Of a stretch of DNA of 64,000 bases, positions 15,342 through 26,509 are shown piece by piece. The DNA is from Nisaea sp. GTDB lineage: Bacteria > Pseudomonadota > Alphaproteobacteria > Thalassobaculales > Thalassobaculaceae. Position 1 is the first letter of the stretch. Every line of letters starts with the position of its first letter. Both the position numbers and the translations under genes were made by a program. Under the pieces are notes generated by a model. That model ran no database searches, had not been told where the DNA came from, and saw only the letters and a program-made list of their open reading frames with translations. Location: positions 496,001 to 560,000 of the forward strand of contig NZ_JAXMNY010000004.1 in NCBI RefSeq assembly GCF_034670185.1, in the 5' to 3' direction.

Positions 15342-16460
15342 ATGAAAATCGTTATCGATCGCGCGGCTTTGCTTAAGCCTCTCGGACATGTCCAAAGTGT
15401 TGTGGAACGGCGGAATACGATCCCGATCCTGTCCAACGTGCTGTTGAAAGCGCAGGACGGTCGGCTCAGTCTCAGCACGACCGACATGGACATGGATATT
15501 GTCGAATCCGTGGCCTGTGACGTGTCGGAAGCCGGTGTTGTGACGGTGCCGGCCCATACCCTTTACGATATCGTGCGCAAGTTGCCTGACGGATCGGATG
15601 TGGAACTTGCCGCGTCCGGCGATGTCAGCCGCGTGACGATCAGGGCCGGTCGCTCCAATTTCTCGTTGCCCGCCCTGATGCCGGAGGAATTCCCGGCACT
15701 CAGCGGCGATACGCTGCCTCACAGTTTTGTCATCAGCGCGGCTGATCTCTGCATGCTGATCGACCGGAGCCGGTTCGCGATCTCCACCGAGGAGACCCGC
15801 TATTACCTGAACGGTATCTTCCTGCACGCGGCCGAAGCCGACGGCGTCAAGGTGCTGCGCGCGGTGGCGACCGATGGTCACCGTCTCGCCCGGGTGCAGA
15901 TGCCATTGCCCGAAGGAGCGGCGGATATGCCTGGCGTCATCGTTCCGCGCAAGGCGGTGAATGAGGTCCGCAAGCTGATCGACGGTGCCGACGGCGACGT
16001 CACGATCTCGCTTTCCGATACCAAGCTGCGGGTTTCCTTCGAGGACACGGTGGTCACCACCAAGCTGATCGACGGTACGTTCCCGGATTATGAGCGGGTG
16101 ATCCCGAGCGGCAACGACAAGATGCTTCATGTCGACCGGCAGCGCTTCTCCGAAGCGGTGGATCGCGTGGCAACAATTTCGACCGAAAAGTCACGGTCGG
16201 TGAAACTTGCCGTCACAAGCGGCCAGTTGACCCTTTCCGCCAGCAGCCCCGATAACGGGACCGCTCAGGAAGAGGTCGAGGTCGATTACAGCGCGAGCGA
16301 TATCGAGATCGGCTTCAATTCCAAGTATCTCCTGGATATCACCGGCCAGATCGAGGGTGAGCGGGCGGTGTTCCAGCTCGCCGACCAGGCCTCGCCGACG
16401 ATCATTCTCGACGAGGATGATCAAAGCGCCCTTTACGTGCTGATGCCGATGCGCGTCTGA
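15342..16460 (+). CDS. dnaN: DNA polymerase III beta sliding clamp
   Basis: Ring-shaped processivity clamp of 372 residues with three similar domains. Recognised from the N-terminal MKIVIDRAALLKPLGHVQSV, VVERRNTIPILSNVLL, the central RYYLNGIFLH and ATDGHRLARV, and the C-terminal peptide-binding end ALYVLMPMRV. Length is standard. It is separated from dnaA by 185 bases with a possible promoter of its own and is followed by recF after 41 bases. Confidence 0.98.
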   Translation: MKIVIDRAALLKPLGHVQSVVERRNTIPILSNVLLKAQDGRLSLSTTDMDMDIVESVACDVSEAGVVTVPAHTLYDIVRKLPDGSDVELAASGDVSRVTIRAGRSNFSLPALMPEEFPALSGDTLPHSFVISAADLCMLIDRSRFAISTEETRYYLNGIFLHAAEADGVKVLRAVATDGHRLARVQMPLPEGAADMPGVIVPRKAVNEVRKLIDGADGDVTISLSDTKLRVSFEDTVVTTKLIDGTFPDYERVIPSGNDKMLHVDRQRFSEAVDRVATISTEKSRSVKLAVTSGQLTLSASSPDNGTAQEEVEVDYSASDIEIGFNSKYLLDITGQIEGERAVFQLADQASPTIILDEDDQSALYVLMPMRV

Positions 16461-16501
16461 GGACGCCTCGGTCCTGGGCAACGAGGCCAGCACGAACGGA
16501 A

Positions 16502-17719
16502 ATGTTGAACGCATTGCGAAACACGGACATGTCCCGAACGACGCCCGCACCGGTGCTGACCAGCACCGGACGGGCCTCGCCGCGCGTCAACCGTTTGTCC
16601 GTGACCGCGTTCCGCAATTATACCTCGGCCCGGATGGATGTTTCTTCCCCGGCAATCGTGCTGACCGGGCCGAATGGCGCCGGCAAGACCAACTTGCTTG
16701 AAGCGGTTTCTTTCCTGACCCCGGGGCGCGGTTTGCGCCGGGCCAGAATTTCCGAAGTTGGCCGTGCGGCTGCCGATGGAAGCAACGCTGCCTGGGCCGT
16801 TTCGGCTGAGGTCGGCGGGATGATCGGGTCCGTGCAGATCGGCACCGGGCGCGATCCGGGGCCTGAAGGCACCGGCCGTGACGGTGGCGAGAAACGTCTG
16901 GTGCGGATCGACGGTGTTCCGGCGAAGAGCCAGACCGTGCTGGCCGAGCATCTGGCGGTTTCCTGGCTGACGCCGCAGATGGACCGGTTGTTCATCGAGG
17001 GCTCCTCGAACCGGCGGCGCTTTCTGGATCGGCTGGTTTATGCCTTCGATCCGGATCACGCGACGCGGGTGAATGCCTATACTCACGCGCTGCGCGAACG
17101 GGCGCGGCTGCTGCGGAATGGCACACGGGATCGTGCCTGGTTCGCGGCGCTCGAAGAATCAATTGCTGAAAAGGCGGTCGCCATCGCGGCTGCCCGGTCC
17201 GGTCTTGTGGCGCGGTTGAATGCGGTGACGATGGCCGGCTCAGGCCCGTTCCCGGGTGCTGAACTCTCGCTTGACGGTTATGTCGAGACGGAGATAGCCA
17301 GCCGTCCGGCGCTTGCGGTCGAGGACGAGCTGAAGGCGCGGCTGGAAAAGGCCCGGCGCCTCGACGGCAGCGAGCCGGCGGTTGTTCCCGGCCCGCATCG
17401 CAGCGACCTCGAGGTCCGCCATATGACCAAGGGCATGATGGCGCCGCTCTGCTCGACGGGTGAGCAGAAAGCGCTGCTGATTGCCATCGTTCTCGGCCAT
17501 GCGAGGCTGGGCGCACACGAAACCGGCGCGGTTCCCGTGCTGCTTCTGGACGAGGTGGCTGCCCATCTCGACAGCGGGCGGCGGGCCGCGCTTTACGATA
17601 TTCTCCTCGCGCTTGGCGGGCAGGTCTGGATGACCGGCACCGACCGGGCGCTATTCGCGTCCCTTGAGGGCGCAGGCCAGTTCTTTGCCGTTGAAGACGG
17701 TGAAGTGCGGGCCGATTGA
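16502..17719 (+). CDS. recF: DNA replication and repair protein RecF
   Basis: SMC-like ATPase that helps RecOR load RecA at single-strand gaps. Conserved parts are LSVTAFRNYTSARMD, Walker A LTGPNGAGKTNLLEAVSFL, FIEGSSNRRRFLDRLV, the signature LCSTGEQKALLIAIVL and Walker B LLLDEVAAHLD. At 405 residues it is slightly long because of an N-terminal extension; ATG 16529 (MSRTTPAP) is an alternative start. It ends 24 bases before gyrB. Confidence 0.95.
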   Translation: MLNALRNTDMSRTTPAPVLTSTGRASPRVNRLSVTAFRNYTSARMDVSSPAIVLTGPNGAGKTNLLEAVSFLTPGRGLRRARISEVGRAAADGSNAAWAVSAEVGGMIGSVQIGTGRDPGPEGTGRDGGEKRLVRIDGVPAKSQTVLAEHLAVSWLTPQMDRLFIEGSSNRRRFLDRLVYAFDPDHATRVNAYTHALRERARLLRNGTRDRAWFAALEESIAEKAVAIAAARSGLVARLNAVTMAGSGPFPGAELSLDGYVETEIASRPALAVEDELKARLEKARRLDGSEPAVVPGPHRSDLEVRHMTKGMMAPLCSTGEQKALLIAIVLGHARLGAHETGAVPVLLLDEVAAHLDSGRRAALYDILLALGGQVWMTGTDRALFASLEGAGQFFAVEDGEVRAD

Positions 17720-17743
17720 TCACCTGAAGGACTAGGAGCCGAC

Positions 17744-20194
<2,451 letters not shown>

Positions 20195-20306
20195 TCGGCG
20201 GCCCCGATGACTCTCTAACGCGAGAGACTTTCTCGGCTATTGCCCGTGAATCGTGTCGCGGGTACGCTCGAGACTGAAGCGCGTTTGGGGACGTTGGGGG
20301 AAATCC

Positions 20307-20927
20307 ATGTTGCATCGTCGGGCCGTGGCCTTGTGCCTCGTGCTATCGCTTTCGGCTTGCGCCGGAAGGGAAGCCGTCACTGTTGCCGAGTTTACCCGGC
20401 AGGACGATCAACTGACCTGTTCCGAGCTCGATCGGGAAATCGGGCGGAACAATGATGCAATGCGCTCGCGCGTTGTCGAAGGCCATGACCGGCAGGGCCG
20501 CAACATCATGATCGGGGCGGTTGGAATCCTGCTGTTCTGGCCGGCGCTGGCCGCACTGGACCTGAAAGACGCACCCGGTAAGGAGCTTGAGGCTCTGGAT
20601 GTCCGCAACAAGGCATTGGTTCGCTATGCCGATCAAAGGGCATGCAGGGTGCAGACGGCGCTCGATGTTCCGGCCGTCAAGGCCGAGTATGAAGCAAAGT
20701 TCGATAAAGAAGGCAATCCGGTCGAATCAGCAAACGTCAACAATGACAGGATCTTACCTGCCGCCACCCCCGCCGCCGCGCCCCGGACCACGACTGCAGT
20801 ATCTCAACCCCAGACAGCCGCCAATCCTATTGGACGCGGCGAGTTGAAGGGCTTGATGGATTTGTTCCTGCGCGGCGACATAGACCAGACGGAATACGAA
20901 CAGCGCCGCATCGCCCTCGGGCTATGA
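20307..20927 (+). CDS. SHOCT-domain lipoprotein
   Basis: A 206-residue predicted lipoprotein: signal MLHRRAVALCLVLSLSACAG with lipobox LSAC (Cys18). It has a second hydrophobic segment NIMIGAVGILLFWPALAAL in the middle, a Cys pair (CSELD and ACRVQ), a low-complexity Pro/Ala/Thr linker, and a C-terminal short domain, LKGLMDLFLRGDIDQTEYE, matching the SHOCT oligomerisation motif. GGGGG seven bases before ATG 20307 supports this start over earlier open codons. Function unknown. It follows gyrB on the same strand. Confidence 0.75.
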   Translation: MLHRRAVALCLVLSLSACAGREAVTVAEFTRQDDQLTCSELDREIGRNNDAMRSRVVEGHDRQGRNIMIGAVGILLFWPALAALDLKDAPGKELEALDVRNKALVRYADQRACRVQTALDVPAVKAEYEAKFDKEGNPVESANVNNDRILPAATPAAAPRTTTAVSQPQTAANPIGRGELKGLMDLFLRGDIDQTEYEQRRIALGL

Positions 20928-20949
20928 CAGGGAGGCGGCGCGCCGTCCC

Positions 20950-21819
20950 TCAGAACTGGTTGAGCGGCAGTTTCAGATAGCGCACGCCGTTTTCTTCCGG
21001 CTCCGGTAACTGCCCGGCCCGGACATTCACCTGGATCGACGGCAGGATCAGCTTCGGCATATCGAGGGTCTTGTCCCGGGCCTCGCGCATGGCGACGAAA
21101 CTCTCCTCGTCGGCGCCGTCCTTGAAATGGATACTCCGGGCCTTTTCTTCCCCGACTGTAGTCTCGAAGGCAATCTCGCGGCCGCCCGGCTGGTAGTCGT
21201 GTCCGACGAAAATCCGGTAGTCGTCCGGCAGTGACAGGATGCGCTGCACCGAGTGATAGAGGGTGCGCGCGTCGCCGCCCGGGAAATCGCAGCGGGCACT
21301 GCCGAAATCAGGCATGAAAATCGTGTCACCGACAAACAGCGCGTCGCCGATCCGGTAGGTTAGGCAAGCCGGTGTATGACCGGGCGTGTGCATCACCTCG
21401 CAGTCCAGATTGCCGATCTTGAAGCTGTCGCCATCCTGCCAGAGATGCTGGAACTCGTTCGGCTCTTCACTCAGATTCTGCAGGTTGAAGACCGGTTTGA
21501 AGACGTCGCGCACATCTTTGATGTGCGCGCCGATGGCGATGCCGACCCCGAGTTCGCGGCGCATATAGGGCGCGCCCGACAGATGATCGGCATGGGCATG
21601 GGTCTCAAGCAGCCAGCTCACCTGCAGGTCCTTGTCCCGGATATAGCCGAGCACCTTGTCCGTGCTCTCGGTGAAGGTCCGGCCCGAGGCGGAGTCGAAA
21701 TCGAGCACTGAATCGATGATGACCGCCTGTTTGGTGTCCGGGCAGCTCACGACGTAGGTAATGGTGGATGTTCGCTCGTCGAAAAATCCTTCGACCAGAG
21801 GCTTTGTAAGGTTGTCCAC
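20950..21819 (-). CDS. MBL-fold hydrolase, persulfide dioxygenase/glyoxalase II-like
   Basis: Metallo-beta-lactamase fold protein of 289 residues. The metal motif is THAHADHLSG, with further ligands in MHTPGHTPACLTY, FVGDTIFMPDFGSARCDFPGG and VGHDYQPGG. The GSARCDFPGGDA segment and the context place it in the BigR-regulated Blh/ETHE1-like group, which oxidise glutathione persulfide or otherwise handle sulfide-derived sulfane sulfur. Start is GTG 21819 with GGGAGAAG upstream. It is divergent from the bigR-like gene, with the operator palindrome between them. Confidence 0.85.
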   Translation of the reverse strand: MDNLTKPLVEGFFDERTSTITYVVSCPDTKQAVIIDSVLDFDSASGRTFTESTDKVLGYIRDKDLQVSWLLETHAHADHLSGAPYMRRELGVGIAIGAHIKDVRDVFKPVFNLQNLSEEPNEFQHLWQDGDSFKIGNLDCEVMHTPGHTPACLTYRIGDALFVGDTIFMPDFGSARCDFPGGDARTLYHSVQRILSLPDDYRIFVGHDYQPGGREIAFETTVGEEKARSIHFKDGADEESFVAMREARDKTLDMPKLILPSIQVNVRAGQLPEPEENGVRYLKLPLNQF

Positions 21820-21862
21820 GGCACTTCTCCCGGAAAAGGCTTGTTTCCGCTTCGTTGATTCA

Positions 21863-21886
21863 ATATATAAGCAATAACTTATATAT
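21863..21886. promoter_or_regulatory. BigR/SqrR-type operator palindrome
   Basis: ATATATAAG (21863-21871) and CTTATATAT (21878-21886) form a perfect 9-bp inverted repeat with a 6-base spacer. It lies between the divergent MBL hydrolase and the ArsR-family repressor, where BigR boxes (AT-rich palindromes) are found in other alphaproteobacteria, and probably overlaps both promoters. Confidence 0.75.
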
Positions 21887-21914
21887 GTAAACCGGATCGC
21901 TCAGGATTTTGCGA

Positions 21915-22247
21915 ATGGCAGGACTATCCCTCGAGATCATGGAGCGGAAAGCATCCGGTGTTGCGGATTTTCTGATGGCTGCCGGGAACAAGAACCGGCT
22001 CATGGTGCTGTGCCACCTCGCGGATGCGGGCGAGCTCACCGTAAATGATCTCGCGGCCCGGCTGGACCTCTCGCAGCCCGCCCTCTCGCAGCATCTCGCT
22101 CGCATGGCGGAGGAAAAACTGGTCGCGGCTCGCGCCGAAGGGCGCAGCCGGTATTACGCCCTGACACCGGGCCCGGTCAGCGATCTGCTCGCCGTTTTAC
22201 AGAAGCATTTCTGTCCGCCTGAAGAGGCGGATGTTGCGGCCGAATAG
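21915..22247 (+). CDS. bigR: ArsR-family persulfide-sensing repressor (BigR/SqrR-like)
   Basis: Winged-helix repressor of 110 residues. The recognition helix region is DLSQPALSQHLARM, followed by the wing RAEGRSRYYAL. Two cysteines, Cys33 in MVLCHLAD and Cys100 in KHFCPPEE, are spaced 67 residues apart, almost exactly like the Cys pair that forms a tetrasulfide link in SqrR/BigR. Sulfide or persulfide would therefore release it from the neighbouring palindrome. A TTG two codons upstream is possible, but ATG 21915 has AGGA eight bases before it. First gene of a pair with the rhodanese gene. Confidence 0.88.
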   Translation: MAGLSLEIMERKASGVADFLMAAGNKNRLMVLCHLADAGELTVNDLAARLDLSQPALSQHLARMAEEKLVAARAEGRSRYYALTPGPVSDLLAVLQKHFCPPEEADVAAE

Positions 22248-22272
22248 AAGCGGCCGAAGGAAAGGAAAACCC

Positions 22273-22815
22273 ATGCAGACCAATCACCAGGAACTCCCGG
22301 GCATCGATGCCCAGAGCGCCGCGCCGCAGATCGAAGGCGGAAAGCTTGTCCTGATCGATATCCGCGAGCCGGACGAGCGGGCGCGTGAATGGATCCCCGG
22401 ATCTGTTGCCATTCCGCTTTCGGCATGGAAGTCCGCAGATCTTGCCCCCTATCGCGGTAAAGGCGTCGTGCTCCATTGCCGTTCCGGTAATCGGACCATG
22501 ATCAATGCGCCGCTTTTTGTAGAAGCCGGATTTGCCTCCGCTGCTTTCCTTGAAGGCGGCCTTGAGGCCTGGAAGGATGCGGGCCTGCCAGTCACACGGA
22601 ACAAGAAGGCGCCGCTGGAGATCATGCGCCAGGTGCAGATCATCGCCGGGTCTTTCGCCTTCGCCGGTGGGCTCGCGGGCTATCTGGCCGATCCGATCTA
22701 TGCCCTGATCCCGGCCTTTGTCGGTGCTGGCCTGCTGATGGCGGGTGTGACCGGCTGGTGCGGTATGGCGCGGATGCTGCGACACATGCCCTGGAACAAA
22801 CAGGCGTCGGCCTGA
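22273..22815 (+). CDS. Membrane-anchored rhodanese (YgaP-like)
   Basis: A 180-residue sulfurtransferase. A rhodanese domain (about 1-110) has LIDIREPDERAREWIPGS and the active loop HCRSGNRT with the catalytic Cys. It is followed by a two-helix DUF2892-type membrane anchor (IIAGSFAFAGGLAGYLADP and ALIPAFVGAGLLMAGVTG). This is the YgaP architecture. RBS AAAGGAAAA lies just before ATG 22273. It is 25 bases after bigR, so likely co-transcribed and induced by sulfide. Confidence 0.9.
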   Translation: MQTNHQELPGIDAQSAAPQIEGGKLVLIDIREPDERAREWIPGSVAIPLSAWKSADLAPYRGKGVVLHCRSGNRTMINAPLFVEAGFASAAFLEGGLEAWKDAGLPVTRNKKAPLEIMRQVQIIAGSFAFAGGLAGYLADPIYALIPAFVGAGLLMAGVTGWCGMARMLRHMPWNKQASA

Positions 22816-22818
22816 CGC

Positions 22819-24201
22819 TTATCCATGAAGGGCGATGGCCTGGGCTTCGGCCTCTGTCGCCCGTGTATGATCGCCGCGACCGCGATGGGCCCGGGCGGCG
22901 AACCGCCAGTTCATCGGGCTCGTCGGCTTCAGCGCGGTGCGCTCTGAGGCCAGTGCGAGGGCAAGGTCGTTTCGCCCTCCCCTGAGGGCGGCTTCCAGCA
23001 AGGTCATGCCGATAATGTCGCGCTGGGCGTGGCTGCCGCCGAGATAGCGGGTGCGGTACCGGATCGGCAGCAGGATATCGACGGCCTCTCCATATTTCTC
23101 CTCGGCAAAGGCCTTCAGGGCCTTGCAGAAGGGCTGGCCGACCGTCCGTGTCATGGCCGCGTTCGCGTCGTTGGCGGCGGTGGTATAGCGCTCATGCGCA
23201 TTCAGCACCTGCTCCGCCACCTCCCAGCGGCCGTCGGCGACAAAGGTCATCATCGCGTGCACATCATTGAAGGCATAGAGCGTGTCAGTCGCGCTCGGCT
23301 CCCACTTGTCAGCCAGCGTCTTCCAGCGATCGCCGACATCCACACCAAGCAGCTCCAGCCGCCAGAGCAGCGCGGCCGCGTCCAGTTCCTCGTACCTGTC
23401 GCCGCTTGAATCGGTACTGCGCAGGCAGCGGTCATAGATGTCGAGCACCTGATCGTTCTGGGCAAGATCGAGATGATAGAGCGAGAGATGCCACCAGAGA
23501 TGATTGGCGAAGTTGCTGTATGCCCAGTCCTGCTCGCGTGATCGCATCCAGTTGATGCCGCCCGATTGTCGGCCCTGACTCTCCATCACGTGACCGACCG
23601 CGTGAATGGCGTAGGCGTCCTTCGGGTTCATGGCCACGGCGCGGCGGCCGCACTCCTCGGCGATGTCGAAATCCCGGTTCTCCTCAAGCCCGAAGGCATA
23701 GAGGCCGAGCATATAACCATATCCCGGCACGCTTTCATCCCAGGCATGGAGGATGCGGGCCACCCGGTCCCGCTGGTTGTCCGTGTCGCCGAGCAGCACG
23801 TCGGAGAGATGGGCGAGCTGCAGGGCCAGCAGATCACGCGGGAACTGCACCAGCAACGCGTCCCAGAGATCGACGGCACCATGGAAATCGCCGTCGGCCC
23901 AGGCCCGGATTGCCTCGATATGCCGGCGTTCCCGTTCATTGGCGCGTGGTGCCAGCGCTTCGGCGGTCTTGAGCGTGCTGACAAGCTCCGGATAGATCCG
24001 GGTTTCCATCGCCTGCGTCAGGAGCGACGCCTTGAAGATCTGGCCCATGACGAAATCCGGCTCGGCATCGAGTACCTCGGTGATCTCGCCGAGCGGGTCC
24101 CCGGAATAGGTGAGGAACATTTCGTGAGCATTTTCCAATGCCGCGACGAGGGCGTTGTCGGCATTCGAGACGGCGAGGTCCCTGCAGTCCGTGATGGTCA
24201 T
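22819..24201 (-). CDS. Tetratricopeptide repeat protein, TTC38-like
   Basis: A 460-residue soluble protein without a signal peptide. Degenerate TPR-like helix pairs run through the chain. The central AYAIHAVGHVMESQGRQSGG and FANHLWWHLSLYHLDL segments are the hallmark of the TTC38/StaR-like TPR family, whose biochemical role is unknown. Its stop lies three bases from the rhodanese gene stop on the other strand (convergent). No partner genes are evident. An AT-rich non-coding block lies upstream. Confidence 0.8.
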   Translation of the reverse strand: MTITDCRDLAVSNADNALVAALENAHEMFLTYSGDPLGEITEVLDAEPDFVMGQIFKASLLTQAMETRIYPELVSTLKTAEALAPRANERERRHIEAIRAWADGDFHGAVDLWDALLVQFPRDLLALQLAHLSDVLLGDTDNQRDRVARILHAWDESVPGYGYMLGLYAFGLEENRDFDIAEECGRRAVAMNPKDAYAIHAVGHVMESQGRQSGGINWMRSREQDWAYSNFANHLWWHLSLYHLDLAQNDQVLDIYDRCLRSTDSSGDRYEELDAAALLWRLELLGVDVGDRWKTLADKWEPSATDTLYAFNDVHAMMTFVADGRWEVAEQVLNAHERYTTAANDANAAMTRTVGQPFCKALKAFAEEKYGEAVDILLPIRYRTRYLGGSHAQRDIIGMTLLEAALRGGRNDLALALASERTALKPTSPMNWRFAARAHRGRGDHTRATEAEAQAIALHG

Positions 24202-24535
24202 GGCGGATCTCCGGCCGGTGATGCAGTCACTGTCGCATAGCTACGCGCCTGGACGATCACGGACAATGCGAGAGCGCGTGATCGGATCGAGAGGGATAAT
24301 AAAAACAAGCTTTTAACGCCTATTTTTGAACGTATTTATTAAATTAGTGTTGAAAATTAAAAATATATTTAAGAAAATCTACTAATTGTATGTTTTTTAA
24401 TGATTTTCATTTTCCTTGCATTAAAAGCGACGAGATTTTTAAAGTTAATCCAATATATTAAGTAAGTTAAAAATATTTGCTTAAATCAGATACTTATGAG
24501 TTAATCCTAACATTAAACTTTGGGCGCGGTTCCTG
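24202..24535. other. AT-rich intergenic island
   Basis: About 330 bases between divergent TPR and PBP genes. From roughly 24297 to 24520 the sequence is dominated by A and T with runs such as TTTTTTAA and AAAAATATATTTAA, in sharp contrast to the GC-rich surroundings. No ORF with a ribosome site, no hairpin plus T-run and no clear repeat were found. It may be a silencer-bound promoter region or an old insertion remnant. Confidence 0.6.
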
Positions 24536-26497
24536 ATGGCACGGACTCCGACAAAAAAGCCTGCGGCGACAACGCGCCGCTCATCTTCCGGTGCGCGCAA
24601 GACCGCCGCAACGAAGGATACTGCGCGCAAATCGACGGCCAAGCAGGACAGAAAAACCGCCCGAAAACCTACAACATCCCGGCGCCGCAAATCGGCCGTG
24701 GTGCGCAAGCGCACGGGGATCGTCACGGGGCTTATCAAATACGGTTTCGTTGCTGCTATCTGGGCTTTCGTGTTGGTTGGCGGTGTGCTCGCCTATCATG
24801 CCTATCAGCTACCGGATATCACCGATCTCGACAGATATGAGCGGGCAGGCGCGACCCGCCTGCTCGATAGAGATGGCGCCATGTTCGTATCCTACGGTGC
24901 GCTGCATGGCCGCCCGGTCACGGCGGCCAATCTTCCCAATCCCCTGATAAACGCCCTGGTCGCGACCGAGGATCGACGGTTCTTCTCTCATTTCGGCATC
25001 GATCCGATTTCGATCCTGCGCGCGGCCGTCGTCAATCTGAAGGCGGGCCGGACGGTGCAGGGCGGCAGCACGCTGACCCAGCAGCTCGCCAAGAACGTCT
25101 TTCTCAGCGCGGACCGGTCCTACTCCCGGAAGATCCAGGAACTGCTGCTGGCCTTCTGGCTGGAGCACCGCTTCAGCAAGCAGGAAATTCTCGCCATTTA
25201 TCTCAACCGGGTCTATTTCGGCGCCGGTGCCTACGGCGTGGATGCAGCGGCCCGGAAATATTTCCGCCGCCCGGTCGAGGATCTGACGGCGTACCAATCG
25301 GCCCTGCTGGTCGGCTTGCTGAAGGCCCCGTCACGTTACAATCCGGCCGTTGACCGGGAGCGTTCCAATGGTCGCACCCGGCAGGTTCTTCTGAACATGG
25401 TCGATGCGGGCTATTTGACCGAGGACGAGGCCGAGCGGATCGCTGCCCGTCCTTCCGCAATCCAGGGCGCGGCGGGGGTCAGCCGCAATCATCGTTATTT
25501 CGCCGACTGGGCGCGTGAACGGGCGAACGGTTATGCCGGTCCCGGCGGCGGGGACCGCTCGGTCCGCACGACCCTTGACCGCCGGCTGCAGCGGATCGCG
25601 GAACAGGCTGTCAGCGAGGGCATGAAGCGCGGCACCAAGAAAGGCGCCCGACAGATTGCCATGGTGGTGATGTCGCCGGATGGCGCTGTCCGGGCGATGA
25701 TCGGCGGGCGCGACTATGCCGCTTCCCAGTTCAACCGAGCCACCCAGGCGCTACGCCAGCCGGGCTCCGCCTTCAAGCCGTTCGTTTTTCTGGCTGCGCT
25801 TGAGGCGGGTTATACGCCATCGACGCGGCTGCCCGATGCGCCGGTTGCGCTGAACGGCTGGACGCCTCGGAATTTTGATGGCCGGTATCGGGGTGAGGTC
25901 ACGCTTGAGGATGCGCTGGCGCATTCCCTGAACGCGGCAACGGTAAATCTTTCCGAAGCGATCGGCCGCCGCCGCGCGCTCTCGGTCGCGCGCCGTCTCG
26001 GCGTGACGGCATCCCTGCCCGAGGGGCCGAGCCTCGCGCTCGGTGCCGGCGAAGTAACCTTGCTGGAAATGACAGCAGCCTATGCAGCCTTCGCCAATCA
26101 GGGGCGGTTTGTCTCGCCCTATGCGGTAGAGCGCATTCAGACATCCGCCGAAGGTGCGATCTACGCGCGTGATGATCGGCCCGCCCCGCAGATCGTGGAA
26201 GCACGGATCGTCTCCGCATTGAACACGATGCTGCAGTCGGTGGTGGAAAACGGAACCGGGCGCAGGGCCCGGATCGGGCGTCCGGCTGCAGGCAAGACAG
26301 GCACGTCCCAGGATTTCCGCGATGCCTGGTTCATCGGCTATACGGCGGATCTGGTTGCAGGGGTCTGGGTCGGCCGGGACGATGCGTCGGCCATGGATGG
26401 TGTCACCGGCGGCAGCTTGCCCGCGGAAATCTGGGCTGCCTTCATGTCGAAGGCGGCAGATGGGCCGCCCCGATCACTGGTCCTGAACACTAATTAG
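24536..26497 (+). CDS. Class A penicillin-binding protein (PBP1A family)
   Basis: Bifunctional peptidoglycan glycosyltransferase and transpeptidase, 653 residues. The N-terminal cytoplasmic tail of about 60 residues is rich in Lys, Arg, Thr, Ser and Ala, then a TM segment (YGFVAAIWAFVLVGGVLAY). The GT51 domain has ATEDRRFFSHFGIDP with catalytic Glu, and QGGSTLTQQLAKN. The transpeptidase has SxxK as SAFK, SxN as SLN and KTGT as GKTGTSQ. All catalytic residues are present. It is shorter than E. coli PBP1a because the OB insert is absent, as in the PBP2d/PbpG-type group. Confidence 0.92.
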   Translation: MARTPTKKPAATTRRSSSGARKTAATKDTARKSTAKQDRKTARKPTTSRRRKSAVVRKRTGIVTGLIKYGFVAAIWAFVLVGGVLAYHAYQLPDITDLDRYERAGATRLLDRDGAMFVSYGALHGRPVTAANLPNPLINALVATEDRRFFSHFGIDPISILRAAVVNLKAGRTVQGGSTLTQQLAKNVFLSADRSYSRKIQELLLAFWLEHRFSKQEILAIYLNRVYFGAGAYGVDAAARKYFRRPVEDLTAYQSALLVGLLKAPSRYNPAVDRERSNGRTRQVLLNMVDAGYLTEDEAERIAARPSAIQGAAGVSRNHRYFADWARERANGYAGPGGGDRSVRTTLDRRLQRIAEQAVSEGMKRGTKKGARQIAMVVMSPDGAVRAMIGGRDYAASQFNRATQALRQPGSAFKPFVFLAALEAGYTPSTRLPDAPVALNGWTPRNFDGRYRGEVTLEDALAHSLNAATVNLSEAIGRRRALSVARRLGVTASLPEGPSLALGAGEVTLLEMTAAYAAFANQGRFVSPYAVERIQTSAEGAIYARDDRPAPQIVEARIVSALNTMLQSVVENGTGRRARIGRPAAGKTGTSQDFRDAWFIGYTADLVAGVWVGRDDASAMDGVTGGSLPAEIWAAFMSKAADGPPRSLVLNTN

Positions 26498-26509
26498 TCC
26501 TGACGCTGA

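Noticed and set aside
24390..24462. Short ATG-TAA frame inside the AT-rich island
   Set aside because: No ribosome site and composition fully explained by AT richness.
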